Assembly: GCA_937951625.1 (NCBI GenBank) | Contig: CALFBP010000001.1 | Coordinates: 58,034-122,033 of the forward strand | Source of the DNA: an uncultured Thermoguttaceae bacterium | GTDB lineage: Bacteria; Planctomycetota; Planctomycetia; Pirellulales; Thermoguttaceae | Direction of reading: 5' to 3' | Length of the DNA stretch: 64,000 bases | Part shown: piece after piece, positions 9,244 to 17,584 of the stretch | How positions within the stretch are numbered: position 1 is the stretch's first letter | How the letters are laid out: each line of letters begins with the position of its first letter | The notes under the pieces: model-generated | The model's database searches: none | Told to the model about the DNA's origin: nothing | Seen by the model: the letters and a program-made list of their open reading frames with translations, nothing else | Program-made: the position numbers and the translations under genes

Positions 9244-10365
9244 TCAGGGCGGTTCCTTCACGGCGATCCATTTCCTTTCGCGGGCGGCTCGGTACATGGC
9301 TTCCATGACCTTGACGCGGGCGGCTGCCTCGCGCACCGGGACGAGCGGCAGGTCCTTCTCGCCCGACACGGCGCGGACAAATTGCAAAAGGGGGTGGTCG
9401 GGCCCGGGCGGTAGTTTTCCCCAGGGACGCGCACCGTCCGCGCCGGGAACTTTCTTCGTCCGCAGATAGAGCCGATCGTTAAAGATCACGGCGTGGCCTT
9501 CCGTGCCGACGATGGAGAAGGTCACCGGGTTGTCGGGTTCTACCCAGCCCGCGGCGATCGTGCCCGCCGCCCCGCTGGCGAATCGAAGCATGGCCTGGCC
9601 CGTCTCGTCGCAATTGGGATAGCGGTTCGTGACCGTGCGGATCTCAGCCGCCACGGATTCGACGTCGCCGAGCATCCACATCAAAGCGTCCAGGGCGTGG
9701 GTCCCCAGATCGGCAAAACCGCCCAAGGCGCCCCACTTGCGATCCGTGGTCCACTGAAAGTCGGTGTCGAACGCCCCCTGGAGCACGCAATCGTTGCTCA
9801 CCGCGCAATGCGCCCGCACGATCTTGCCGAAGTGGCCTTTTTCCAGGTTCTCCTTGATGAAAATGTATTTGGGAATGGTGCGGAGATAGTAGCCGATCGT
9901 GAACAGCACTCCCGATTGCTCGACTGCCTCCGCGATCTGCGCGGCGTCGGCAGCGCCGACTGCGAGCGGTTTTTCGACGAAGAGGTGCTTTTTAGCCTTG
10001 GCGGCGGCGATGGCAAGCTCGGCGTGGAGAAGGGTTTCAGAGAGCACCACCACGCCGGCCACGTCCTGGTCGTCAAGCACTTCCTGAACGGACTTGGCCG
10101 GCCGCGCGTCGCACTGTTTGGCCCAGCGCTCCGCCCGGGCGGCGTCGTGGTCCCAAACGCGAACGATGTTCACGTCGTCGCGCGATCGCAGCACCTGAAG
10201 GAACATCGGCGTATGGATGTGCGCGGCGCCGAGCAGGGCCAGCGTGATGCGGGGCTTTTCCGCGGCGGCGGACGTTGCGGCGGTCCAAGCCCCGAGCGTC
10301 GTTGCGGCCACTGTCTTGGCGAAACCCCTCCGCGTGGTAGAATGGCGGTCGATCATCCGAAACAC
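9244..10365 (-). CDS. Gfo/Idh/MocA family oxidoreductase with Tat signal
   Basis: This is a 373-residue NAD(P)-dependent sugar or inositol dehydrogenase-type protein. The N-terminus has a twin-arginine leader, TRRGFAKTVAATTLGAWTAA, ending in an Ala-rich cleavage area, so it is probably exported folded with its cofactor. The Rossmann part begins ITLALLGAAHIHTP. The family EKP motif (HLFVEKPLAVG) lies near residue 130, and GGFADLGTHALDALMWMLGD is the usual C-terminal-domain block with the catalytic His. Planctomycetes have many such proteins with sugar-related roles. Substrate cannot be predicted. It is divergent from the sulfatase fusion, which suggests shared use on sulfated or complex glycans. 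Confidence 0.88.
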   Translation of the reverse strand: MFRMIDRHSTTRRGFAKTVAATTLGAWTAATSAAAEKPRITLALLGAAHIHTPMFLQVLRSRDDVNIVRVWDHDAARAERWAKQCDARPAKSVQEVLDDQDVAGVVVLSETLLHAELAIAAAKAKKHLFVEKPLAVGAADAAQIAEAVEQSGVLFTIGYYLRTIPKYIFIKENLEKGHFGKIVRAHCAVSNDCVLQGAFDTDFQWTTDRKWGALGGFADLGTHALDALMWMLGDVESVAAEIRTVTNRYPNCDETGQAMLRFASGAAGTIAAGWVEPDNPVTFSIVGTEGHAVIFNDRLYLRTKKVPGADGARPWGKLPPGPDHPLLQFVRAVSGEKDLPLVPVREAAARVKVMEAMYRAARERKWIAVKEPP

Positions 10366-10455
10366 CCCGTGCAGTCTGTGTCCTCAACGGCGTGAATGCT
10401 CCCTGGGAGCGTCCGCAGCCTACCATGAGGAATCCGCAAAGGAAAGGGCAAAGCC

Positions 10456-13400
10456 ATGTTCGAAAACCGCATCGGGTGGTGCGGCTGGTTTGGGCTTTTG
10501 ACATGGTGCTGGGGTTGCTGGGGCCCGGCTCACGCCGCGGAACGGCCGAACGTGGTGGTGATCCTCGCGGACGACCAAGGTTGGGGCGACTTGAGCCTTC
10601 ACGGGAACACGAATCTCCAGACGCCTCGGATCGACTCCTTGGCGCGCGATGGCGCGCGGTTCGAGCGGTTCTACGCGTGCCCGCTGTGCGCCCCGACGCG
10701 GGCCGAGTTTCTTACCGGGCGTTATCATTCGCGTGGGGGTGTGCATGGCGTAACCACCGGCGCGGAGCGGCTGAATCTCGACGAGAAGACGATCGCCGAC
10801 GCCTTTCGGGCGGCGGGCTACGTGACCGGCGCGTTCGGCAAGTGGCACAACGGCAGCCAATACCCCTACCACCCCCGCGGTCGCGGCTTTGACGAATATT
10901 ATGGCTTCACCTCCGGCCACTGGGGCCATTATTTCGATCCCGTCCTGGAGCACAACGGCGCGCTCGTTCGTGGCAAGGGATACATTGTCGACGACCTGAC
11001 CGATCACGCCTTGGCCTTTATCGAGACGCATAAAGACCGGCCCTTTTTCTGCTATGTGCCCTACAACACGCCGCACTCGCCCTTTCAGGTGCCGGACCGC
11101 TTCTGGGAGAAGTTCAAGGACCACCCGATTCCCCTGCGCGCCACGAATCCCAAGCTGGAAGACCTCCCTTCCACCCGCTGCGCGCTGGCCATGTGCGAAA
11201 ACCTGGACTGGAACGTAGGCCGGATTCTGGACAAGCTCGACGAGCTGAAGCTGGCCGAGAAAACCATCGTGGTCTACTTTTCGGACAACGGCCCGAACAC
11301 CTGGCGATGGAACGGCGACATGAAAGGCCGCAAGGGCCAAACCGACGAGGGAGGCGTGCGCGTTCCCTGCCTGGTCCGGTGGCCGGGCCGCATCCGGCCG
11401 GGGACCGTCGTTCGCCCCATCGCCGCGGCGATCGATCTGTTTCCTACGCTGGCTAGCTTGGCCGGCGTGTCGGCCGCCAGCCCCCAGCCGCTGGACGGCG
11501 TGGACCTCGCCCCGCTCCTGCTCGGCTCGGCCCAGTCGTGGCCGGACCGGATGATCTTCTCGCACAACGCGGGCCAGGTGAGCGTGCGGACCGACCAGTT
11601 CCGCCTCGATCACCGCGGCCAGCTCTTCGACATGAATGCAGACCCCGGCCAGCAGCGCGACATCTCGGCGGAGAAGCCGGAAATTGCTGTCCGGCTCGCT
11701 CAGGCGGTCTCGCGTTGGAAACAGGAAGTGCTGCGCGAGGGCAAGGACGACCGGCCATTCCCGGTCGGCTACCGCGAGTTTCCCACCACGCCGCTTCCGG
11801 CCCGGGATGGCGTGGCGTCGGGTGGGATTCGCCGCAGCGCGCCGGCGCCCAATTGCTCTTATTTCACGGATTGGAGAAGCACCAATGACGCCATCACTTG
11901 GGACATCGACGTGAATACGGCCGGACGGTACGAGGCCGTGCTCTATTACACGTGTCCCCCCGAAGACGTTGGGGCAACTATCGAACTGAGTTTCCAAAAC
12001 GCCACGGCCCGCGCAAAGGTCGCCGAGCCCTTCCATCCGCCGCTTTTCGACTCGATGGACCGTGTGCCTCGCAAGGCCGAGTCCTACGTCAAGGAATTTC
12101 GTCCGCTGCGCCTTGGATCGCTGCATCTCGCCAAGGGACGGGGACCGTTGACGCTTCGGGCCCTGAGCATCCCCGGCAAGCAAGTCATGGACCTTTGGGC
12201 CGTGGTGCTGACCCTTGTCGCGCCGGCCGAGACCTCGACCGGTTGGAAAGCGGGCGCGGCCTCGGTGGTCATCACCCCAGAGGAGCCGATGTGGATGGCG
12301 GGCTACGCCAGCCGCAACAAGCCCTCGGAGGGCAAGTTCCAAGACCTTTTTGCTAAGGCCCTCGCATTGGAGGACGCGGCCGGCACCCGGGTCGTGATCG
12401 TAACGCTCGATCTGATCGGTGTGCCCAGGCCCTTGCGTGAGGCCGTAGAGAAACAGGTCGCTCAAAAATTCGGCCTCCCGCCCGAAAACCTGTTGCTCAA
12501 CGCTTCGCACACCCACTCCGGACCGGTGATTCGCGTGGGCAAGACCTTTTACGAACTCTCGCCTGAACAGCAACAGCGGACGAACCGATTTGCAGTGGAG
12601 CTTCAAGAGAAGTTGGTGGCCTTGGTGGGCCGGGCGATTGCCGAACTGGCGCCAGCACGGCTGGGCTACAGCCACGCCCGGGCGGGCTTTGCCATGAACC
12701 GTCGTTTGCCGACGCCCAAAGGCTACCAGAACAGTCCTTACCCCGACGGCCCAGTGGACCACGACGTGCCGGTGCTCCGGGTCGATGGGCCGGACGGAAA
12801 GCTCCGCGCCGTGCTGTTCGGCTACGCCTGCCACAACACCACGCTGGGGCTTTACCAATTTTGCGGAGACTACGCCGGTTATGCTCAGCAGTTCCTCGAA
12901 CAGTCGCATCCCGGCGCCGTGGCGTTGTTCATGGCTGGCTGCGGGGCCGACCAGAATCCTTACCCGCGTGGCACCCTGGAGCTGGCCCAGCAGCACGGCC
13001 GCACGCTGGCCACGGCGGTCGAGGCGGCGTTGTTGCCACAACCCCGACCGATCAACGGCCCGCTCCGCGCAGCGTTGGCGGAGGCGAAACTCCCGTTCGC
13101 CGCGGTCCCTGGCCGCGACGAACTGCTGCAAGCCCAACAGAAGTCCACCAACCCGTACGAAAAACGTCATGCCGCCAGGCTTCTGGAAGAACTGGAGAAG
13201 ACGGGACGATTGCCTGAGTCCTACTCGTATCCCATCCAAGTGTTCCGCTTTGGCGACGATTTGATCCTGGTGGCCTTGGCCGGAGAGGTAGTCGTCGACT
13301 ATTCGCTGCGTTTGAAGCGTGAATTGGCCGGACCGGCGGTTTGGGTCGCTGGCTATTCCAACGATGTGTTCGGTTATGTGCCCTCGGCCCGGGTGCTCAA

Positions 13401-13524
13401 GGAGGGCGGCTACGAGGCGTCGGGCGCGGTGTTCTATTCTTCGCTTCCCTCGGCCTTCGCGCCGTCGATTGAAGATTCCATCGTCGGCAAGGTCCACGAG
13501 CTCGTGCGCGCCACGAAGCCCTAG
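10456..13524 (+). CDS. Secreted sulfatase fused to a neutral-ceramidase-like domain
   Basis: This is a 1022-residue two-enzyme fusion. A signal peptide (residues 1-27, ending AHAA) precedes a type I sulfatase domain (about 30-430). It has NVVVILADDQGWGD metal ligands Asp39-Asp40 and the CAPTR motif, whose Cys78 is the predicted formylglycine. A beta-rich linker (about 440-590) looks like a carbohydrate-binding or ornament domain. From about 595 onward the protein resembles neutral/alkaline non-lysosomal ceramidase: GWKAGAASVVITPEEP, a zinc-type HTHSGP near 685, then YACHNTTLG and MAGCGADQNP. Relatives of that domain cleave amides or are of unknown specificity. A good purine-rich ribosome binding site precedes the ATG. 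Two activities on one sulfated substrate are plausible but unproven. Confidence 0.9.
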   Translation: MFENRIGWCGWFGLLTWCWGCWGPAHAAERPNVVVILADDQGWGDLSLHGNTNLQTPRIDSLARDGARFERFYACPLCAPTRAEFLTGRYHSRGGVHGVTTGAERLNLDEKTIADAFRAAGYVTGAFGKWHNGSQYPYHPRGRGFDEYYGFTSGHWGHYFDPVLEHNGALVRGKGYIVDDLTDHALAFIETHKDRPFFCYVPYNTPHSPFQVPDRFWEKFKDHPIPLRATNPKLEDLPSTRCALAMCENLDWNVGRILDKLDELKLAEKTIVVYFSDNGPNTWRWNGDMKGRKGQTDEGGVRVPCLVRWPGRIRPGTVVRPIAAAIDLFPTLASLAGVSAASPQPLDGVDLAPLLLGSAQSWPDRMIFSHNAGQVSVRTDQFRLDHRGQLFDMNADPGQQRDISAEKPEIAVRLAQAVSRWKQEVLREGKDDRPFPVGYREFPTTPLPARDGVASGGIRRSAPAPNCSYFTDWRSTNDAITWDIDVNTAGRYEAVLYYTCPPEDVGATIELSFQNATARAKVAEPFHPPLFDSMDRVPRKAESYVKEFRPLRLGSLHLAKGRGPLTLRALSIPGKQVMDLWAVVLTLVAPAETSTGWKAGAASVVITPEEPMWMAGYASRNKPSEGKFQDLFAKALALEDAAGTRVVIVTLDLIGVPRPLREAVEKQVAQKFGLPPENLLLNASHTHSGPVIRVGKTFYELSPEQQQRTNRFAVELQEKLVALVGRAIAELAPARLGYSHARAGFAMNRRLPTPKGYQNSPYPDGPVDHDVPVLRVDGPDGKLRAVLFGYACHNTTLGLYQFCGDYAGYAQQFLEQSHPGAVALFMAGCGADQNPYPRGTLELAQQHGRTLATAVEAALLPQPRPINGPLRAALAEAKLPFAAVPGRDELLQAQQKSTNPYEKRHAARLLEELEKTGRLPESYSYPIQVFRFGDDLILVALAGEVVVDYSLRLKRELAGPAVWVAGYSNDVFGYVPSARVLKEGGYEASGAVFYSSLPSAFAPSIEDSIVGKVHELVRATKP

Positions 13525-13589
13525 CCATTGGCTCAACCACGATCGCCGCAAGGTGCGGGTTCTATCATTCCGGTCTTCGCAACCGAACC

Positions 13590-14297
13590 ATGACGGTCGA
13601 CAAGTCCCCCCACCGCATTCGCGAGATGTTCGGGCAGATTGCGGGCCGTTATGACTTTTTGAATCACTTGCTCTCTGCCGGGATGGACCTTTCGTGGCGG
13701 CGGCGGACGGTTCGTTTGACGCGGCCCAAGGGCGAGGCCAAGGTGCTCGACGTGTGTACCGGGACGGCGGACCTGGCCTTGGCTTACTGGCGGGCGGGGC
13801 GAGGCGAATGGCGGGTCGTGGGGGCTGATTTTTGCCACCCGATGCTCGCCATCGGGATGGAAAAATGCCGCCGCGCGGGGGCCTTCGGCGTGACTCTTAT
13901 CGAGGCCGACGCCCTGCATCTGCCCTTCGCCGACGAAGCCTTCGATGTGGTCAGTGTGGCCTTCGGGTTGCGGAACTTGAGCGACGCGGATCAGGGCCTT
14001 CGGGAAATGGCGCGGGTGTGCCGGTCCGGCGGCCGAGTCGCCGTGCTCGAGTTTTCCATGCCTCGGATGCGCGGATGGCGAGGGTTGTACGGCTGGTATT
14101 TCCGACACGTGCTTCCCCTACTTGGCCAAGCCCTGGCACGCAACCAGCAGCAGGCCTACAATTACCTACCCGAAAGCGTCGGCGAGTTTCCCCAACGTGA
14201 GGCCCTGCTCGCCCGGCTCCAACAAGCCGGTCTCCGCGAGGTCCGTTGGCATTCGTTCACGTTCGGTGTGGCCGGACTGTACGTGGGAATCAAATGA
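13590..14297 (+). CDS. ubiE: Demethylmenaquinone/2-methoxy-6-polyprenyl-benzoquinol methyltransferase
   Basis: This SAM-dependent C-methyltransferase makes menaquinone from demethylmenaquinone in the last step of the pathway. The 235 residues begin with the UbiE/MenG signature IREMFGQIAGRYDFLNHLLS and GMDLSWRR. SAM motif I is VLDVCTGTADLALAY. The later VAFGLRNLSD and YNYLPESVGEFP blocks are diagnostic. Its stop overlaps the ATG of ubiX (ATGA), so the two are translationally coupled, and ubiA follows at once. No ubiquinone genes are present, and planctomycetes use menaquinone, so a MenG role is likelier than a ubiquinone role. Confidence 0.95.
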   Translation: MTVDKSPHRIREMFGQIAGRYDFLNHLLSAGMDLSWRRRTVRLTRPKGEAKVLDVCTGTADLALAYWRAGRGEWRVVGADFCHPMLAIGMEKCRRAGAFGVTLIEADALHLPFADEAFDVVSVAFGLRNLSDADQGLREMARVCRSGGRVAVLEFSMPRMRGWRGLYGWYFRHVLPLLGQALARNQQQAYNYLPESVGEFPQREALLARLQQAGLREVRWHSFTFGVAGLYVGIK

Positions 14298-14980
14298 AAC
14301 GCAACATCGTGGTCGGTGTGACCGGCGCCAGCGGCGCGGTCTACGCCCGGCGACTCCTCGAAGTGCTCTTGGCCGCCGGCTGCGATGTACATCTCTCCAT
14401 CAGCCCGGCCGCGGAGGCCATCCTTCGCCAGGAATTGGGCCTGTCGGTCGATTTGGACCGCTTCGACGCGGCGTCGCTGCGACTCGACGCCGGAGTGGAC
14501 CTTCGGGACGAAAAGCTCCAGCGGGTCCGCGCGATGGCCGACAGTTCCCGCGAATCCAGCCGCGCAATCGCGTCGGGCGCTAGTCAGGGCGGCGTGTTGC
14601 GCTATCATCACCATGCGGACCTTTTGGCGCCGATCGCCAGCGGTTCGTTCCCAACCGACGGCATGGTCGTCTGCCCATGCTCGGCCGGGACCCTCAGCGC
14701 GATCGCCCAGGCAGCCAGCGGGAACCTGATCCACCGCGCCGCCGAGGTCCACCTCAAGGAACGTCGCAAGCTAATCCTCGTGCCCCGCGAGACGCCGCTA
14801 TCCTTGATCCAGTTGGACAATATGCGGCGGGCAGCCGAAGCGGGGGCCGTGGTCCTGCCCGCCATGCCGGCCTTCTACCACGGCGTGGCCTCGGTTCAGG
14901 ACCTGGTCGATTTCATCGTCGCGAAAATCTGCGACCAATTGCAAATTCCCCACGACTTGATCCGCCGCTGGGGGGCGTAA
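14294..14980 (+). CDS. ubiX: Flavin prenyltransferase UbiX
   Basis: UbiX prenylates FMN to make the cofactor of UbiD-type decarboxylases. The 228-residue protein starts MKRNIVVGVTGASGAVYARR, the FMN-binding loop. It also has PIASGSFPTDGMVVCPCSAGTL and the LVPRETPLSLIQLDNM block with the conserved Arg and Glu. An upstream in-frame start exists at 14246, but the ATG at 14294 overlaps the ubiE stop by four bases and begins exactly at the domain. A UbiD partner is not in this window. In the futalosine menaquinone route, UbiA, UbiX and UbiD homologues (MqnP, MqnL, MqnM) act before the final methylation, so this gene may serve that route. Confidence 0.95.
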   Translation: MKRNIVVGVTGASGAVYARRLLEVLLAAGCDVHLSISPAAEAILRQELGLSVDLDRFDAASLRLDAGVDLRDEKLQRVRAMADSSRESSRAIASGASQGGVLRYHHHADLLAPIASGSFPTDGMVVCPCSAGTLSAIAQAASGNLIHRAAEVHLKERRKLILVPRETPLSLIQLDNMRRAAEAGAVVLPAMPAFYHGVASVQDLVDFIVAKICDQLQIPHDLIRRWGA

Positions 14981-14981
14981 G

Positions 14982-15998
14982 GTGCTAGGGAGCGTACACA
15001 ACGTGGCGATGGCCGAGTCGGCGAAGCCGTTGCGAGATCAGGAGCAAGAGTCAGCGGCGAGCAATCGTCGCGGCGTCTTGGCTCGCGTCGCGGCTTGGCT
15101 TGGGGCCGCCGCCGGCCTGGTGCGCCGTTTGTTGGAGATGATTCGCTTCAGCCATACGGTTTTCGCCTTGCCCTTCGCTCTATTGGCGGCAGTCATGGCC
15201 TGGGCGGCGAATGCGCGAAGCGATCCTCCGGGTAGGTTTCGTTGGCTGGACCTGGCTGGCATCCTCATCTGCATGGTCTTCGCCCGCAGTGCGGCCATGG
15301 CCTTCAACCGGCTGGCTGATCGACGATTGGACGCCTTGAATCCTCGAACGCAGTCGCGCCATTTGCCCAGCGGCGCCCTCAGTGTGGCAACGGTTGTCCT
15401 GTTCACGGTGGTCTGCTCGCTCGGATTCGTGGCCGGGACGCTGCTTTTTCTGCCGCACAATCCGCTGCCGCTGTATTTTTCCGTGCCGGTTTTGTTGTTT
15501 CTTTTCGGCTACAGCTTTTCCAAGCGGTTCACCGTCTTGGCCCATTTCTGGCTGGGAGCGGCCTTGATGCTGGCGCCTCTGGCCGCCTGGGTGGCGTTGC
15601 GGGGAACTTTGGATTGGGCGCCCGTCGTGCTGGGCGGGGCGGTGCTGTTTTGGGTGGCGGGGTTCGACATCATCTATGCCTGCCAGGACGCCGCGTTCGA
15701 CCGCTCGATGCGGCTCCACAGCGTGCCTGCGCGCTGGGGCGTGGCCGGGGCCCTGCGTTGGGCCGCCCTTTGCCACCTCGGCACCACGATCCTCCTGTTC
15801 CTCCTACCCGCGGCTTATCCGTATTTTGGCTGGATTTATTATCTCGGTGCGTGCCTTATCGCCTTGCTTTTGGTCTACGAACACGCGATCGTTCGGCCCG
15901 ACGACCTTAGCCGAGTCAATCAGGCCTTCTTCCACGTCAATGCGGTGATCAGCCTCGGGCTGTTGGCCGTGGGATGCCTCGATCTGCTGCTGCCGTGA
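14982..15998 (+). CDS. ubiA: UbiA-family polyprenyltransferase (MqnP/UbiA-like)
   Basis: This integral membrane enzyme attaches a polyprenyl chain to an aromatic quinone precursor. The 338 residues contain about eight or nine hydrophobic segments. Both Asp-rich motifs that bind the Mg-diphosphate are visible: NRLADRRLDALN and DIIYACQDAAFD. The GTG start follows the ubiX stop by one base and has a G-rich ribosome binding site. An ATG at 15009 is an alternative that removes nine residues. Both starts leave a polar N-terminal tail before the first motif, LLEMIRFSHTVFALPFALLA. In the ubiE-ubiX-ubiA operon it most likely acts in menaquinone synthesis. Confidence 0.93.
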   Translation: MLGSVHNVAMAESAKPLRDQEQESAASNRRGVLARVAAWLGAAAGLVRRLLEMIRFSHTVFALPFALLAAVMAWAANARSDPPGRFRWLDLAGILICMVFARSAAMAFNRLADRRLDALNPRTQSRHLPSGALSVATVVLFTVVCSLGFVAGTLLFLPHNPLPLYFSVPVLLFLFGYSFSKRFTVLAHFWLGAALMLAPLAAWVALRGTLDWAPVVLGGAVLFWVAGFDIIYACQDAAFDRSMRLHSVPARWGVAGALRWAALCHLGTTILLFLLPAAYPYFGWIYYLGACLIALLLVYEHAIVRPDDLSRVNQAFFHVNAVISLGLLAVGCLDLLLP

Positions 15999-16191
15999 CC
16001 GGGAAGGCCGTTACCGCCATCGCGCAGCGATGATTGTGTGGCGAGTAGGGTGAGCATAGAATGGTCGCCGCGGTAGTTTGCCTGAATCGGGACTCGCCGT
16101 GAGGGCGGTTCTGAACCGCGCCCGCCGCGTGGGCAACGCGGAGGGACATCCCCGCCGATTAGTAACCCGCCGTTTTTGAAGGAGTACTGCC

Positions 16192-17511
16192 ATGGCTTCT
16201 ACCGGTCGTTTCGCCAAACGTTTTGATCGTCGGGAACTGCTGCGCCATGCCGGGTTGGCGGGCGTGGCGGTGTGGACCACCGCCAAGAGCTGGGGCGGCG
16301 AGCCGCCCAAATCGCCGAACGAGAAGCTCAACCTGGCGGGAATCGGCGTGGGCGGGCAGGGAGGTTGGGACATCGGCGAATGCGCTAGTGAGAACATCGT
16401 CGCGCTTTGCGACGTGGACGACCGCCGTGCCGCCGGATCGTACAGCCGTTTCCCCAAAGCGCAACGTTTCCGCGACTTCCGCAAGATGCTCGAAACGATG
16501 GGCCGCGAGATCGACGCGGTGGTGATCGGCACGCCGGACCATACCCACGCCCCGCCCGCCGTCATGGCCATGGAAATGGGCAAACATTGCTACTGTGAAA
16601 AACCCCTGGCCCACTGCGTCTATGAGGTCCGCAGGATGATCGAAGTGGCCAACAAACACAAGCTGGCCACGCAGATGGGGACGCAGATTCACGCGGGCAG
16701 CAACTATCGCCGGGTGGTCGAGTTGGTGCAATCTGGCGCGATCGGTCCTGTTCAGGAGGTCCACGTCTGGCATCCGGTGGCCTACGGCGGCGGCGACCGC
16801 CCCAAGGAAACTCCGCCGGTACCGCCCGAGTTGGATTGGGACCTCTGGCTTGGGCCTGCCCCCTGGCGACCCTACCATCCGGTCTATCTTCCGGGCGCGT
16901 GGCGGAGTTGGTGGGACTTTGGCACGGGCGGGCTGGGCGACTTCGGCTGCCACTACATGGACCTGCCGTTCTGGGCCCTGAAGCTGCGGCATCCGACCTC
17001 GATCGAGCCGGTCGAGGGCCCGCCGATCCATCCCGAGCGGACCTCGCCGGGCCTGGTGATCCGCTACGAGTTCCCCGCTCGCGGCGACTTGCCGCCAGTC
17101 ACCATGACTTGGTACGACGGCGGCAAGAAGCCCAACTTTCTCGCCGAGCGCAAGGTGCCCGACTGGGGCGCGGCCGTGCTGTTCATTGGCCAAAAAGGGA
17201 TGTTGATCGCCGACTACGGGCGGCGCCAACTCCTGCCCGAGGACCAATTCGCCGGTTTCCAGCCGCCCGAGAAAACCATTCCCGACTCGATCGGACATCA
17301 TGCCGAATGGATCCGCGCGTGCAAGACCGGCGAACCGACGACCTGCAACTTCGACTATTCAGGCACCTTGGCCGAGACCGTGCTCTTGGGCACGGTGGCG
17401 CATCGCGTGGGCAGAAAGCTGGTATGGGACGCGGAGAACCTCAAGGCCGTTGGCTGCCCCGAGGCCGATCGCTTTATCCGCAAGACTTACCGCGAAGGGT
17501 GGCAACTCTGA
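16192..17511 (+). CDS. Gfo/Idh/MocA family oxidoreductase with Tat signal
   Basis: This 439-residue oxidoreductase is of the large planctomycete type. A twin-arginine-like leader FDRRELLRHAGLAGVAVWTT lies near the N-terminus. The NAD-binding half includes LAGIGVGGQGGWDI, ALCDVDDRRA, VVIGTPDHTHAPPAVMAM and CEKPLAHCVYEVRRM, where Lys is the family catalytic-site residue. The C-terminal half has GGLGDFGCHYMDLPFWAL and a late HHAEWIRACKTGEPTTCNF. It is probably exported and acts on a sugar or cyclitol. It lies 193 bases after ubiA on the same strand and is probably a separate unit. The substrate is unknown. Confidence 0.88.
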   Translation: MASTGRFAKRFDRRELLRHAGLAGVAVWTTAKSWGGEPPKSPNEKLNLAGIGVGGQGGWDIGECASENIVALCDVDDRRAAGSYSRFPKAQRFRDFRKMLETMGREIDAVVIGTPDHTHAPPAVMAMEMGKHCYCEKPLAHCVYEVRRMIEVANKHKLATQMGTQIHAGSNYRRVVELVQSGAIGPVQEVHVWHPVAYGGGDRPKETPPVPPELDWDLWLGPAPWRPYHPVYLPGAWRSWWDFGTGGLGDFGCHYMDLPFWALKLRHPTSIEPVEGPPIHPERTSPGLVIRYEFPARGDLPPVTMTWYDGGKKPNFLAERKVPDWGAAVLFIGQKGMLIADYGRRQLLPEDQFAGFQPPEKTIPDSIGHHAEWIRACKTGEPTTCNFDYSGTLAETVLLGTVAHRVGRKLVWDAENLKAVGCPEADRFIRKTYREGWQL

Positions 17512-17584
17512 GGACGAACCGGGCGGCCTCGAGTACCATCTGGCCCTTGGCAAGGCGCACGGTCCTTCAGCAGGGGGGGCGTGG

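Noticed and set aside
10420..13551. A 1043-codon open frame on the minus strand opposite the sulfatase fusion
   Set aside because: It mirrors the real 1022-residue gene exactly, is rich in Arg, Gln and His and shows no domain. In GC-rich DNA with strong third-position bias such long antisense frames are expected.
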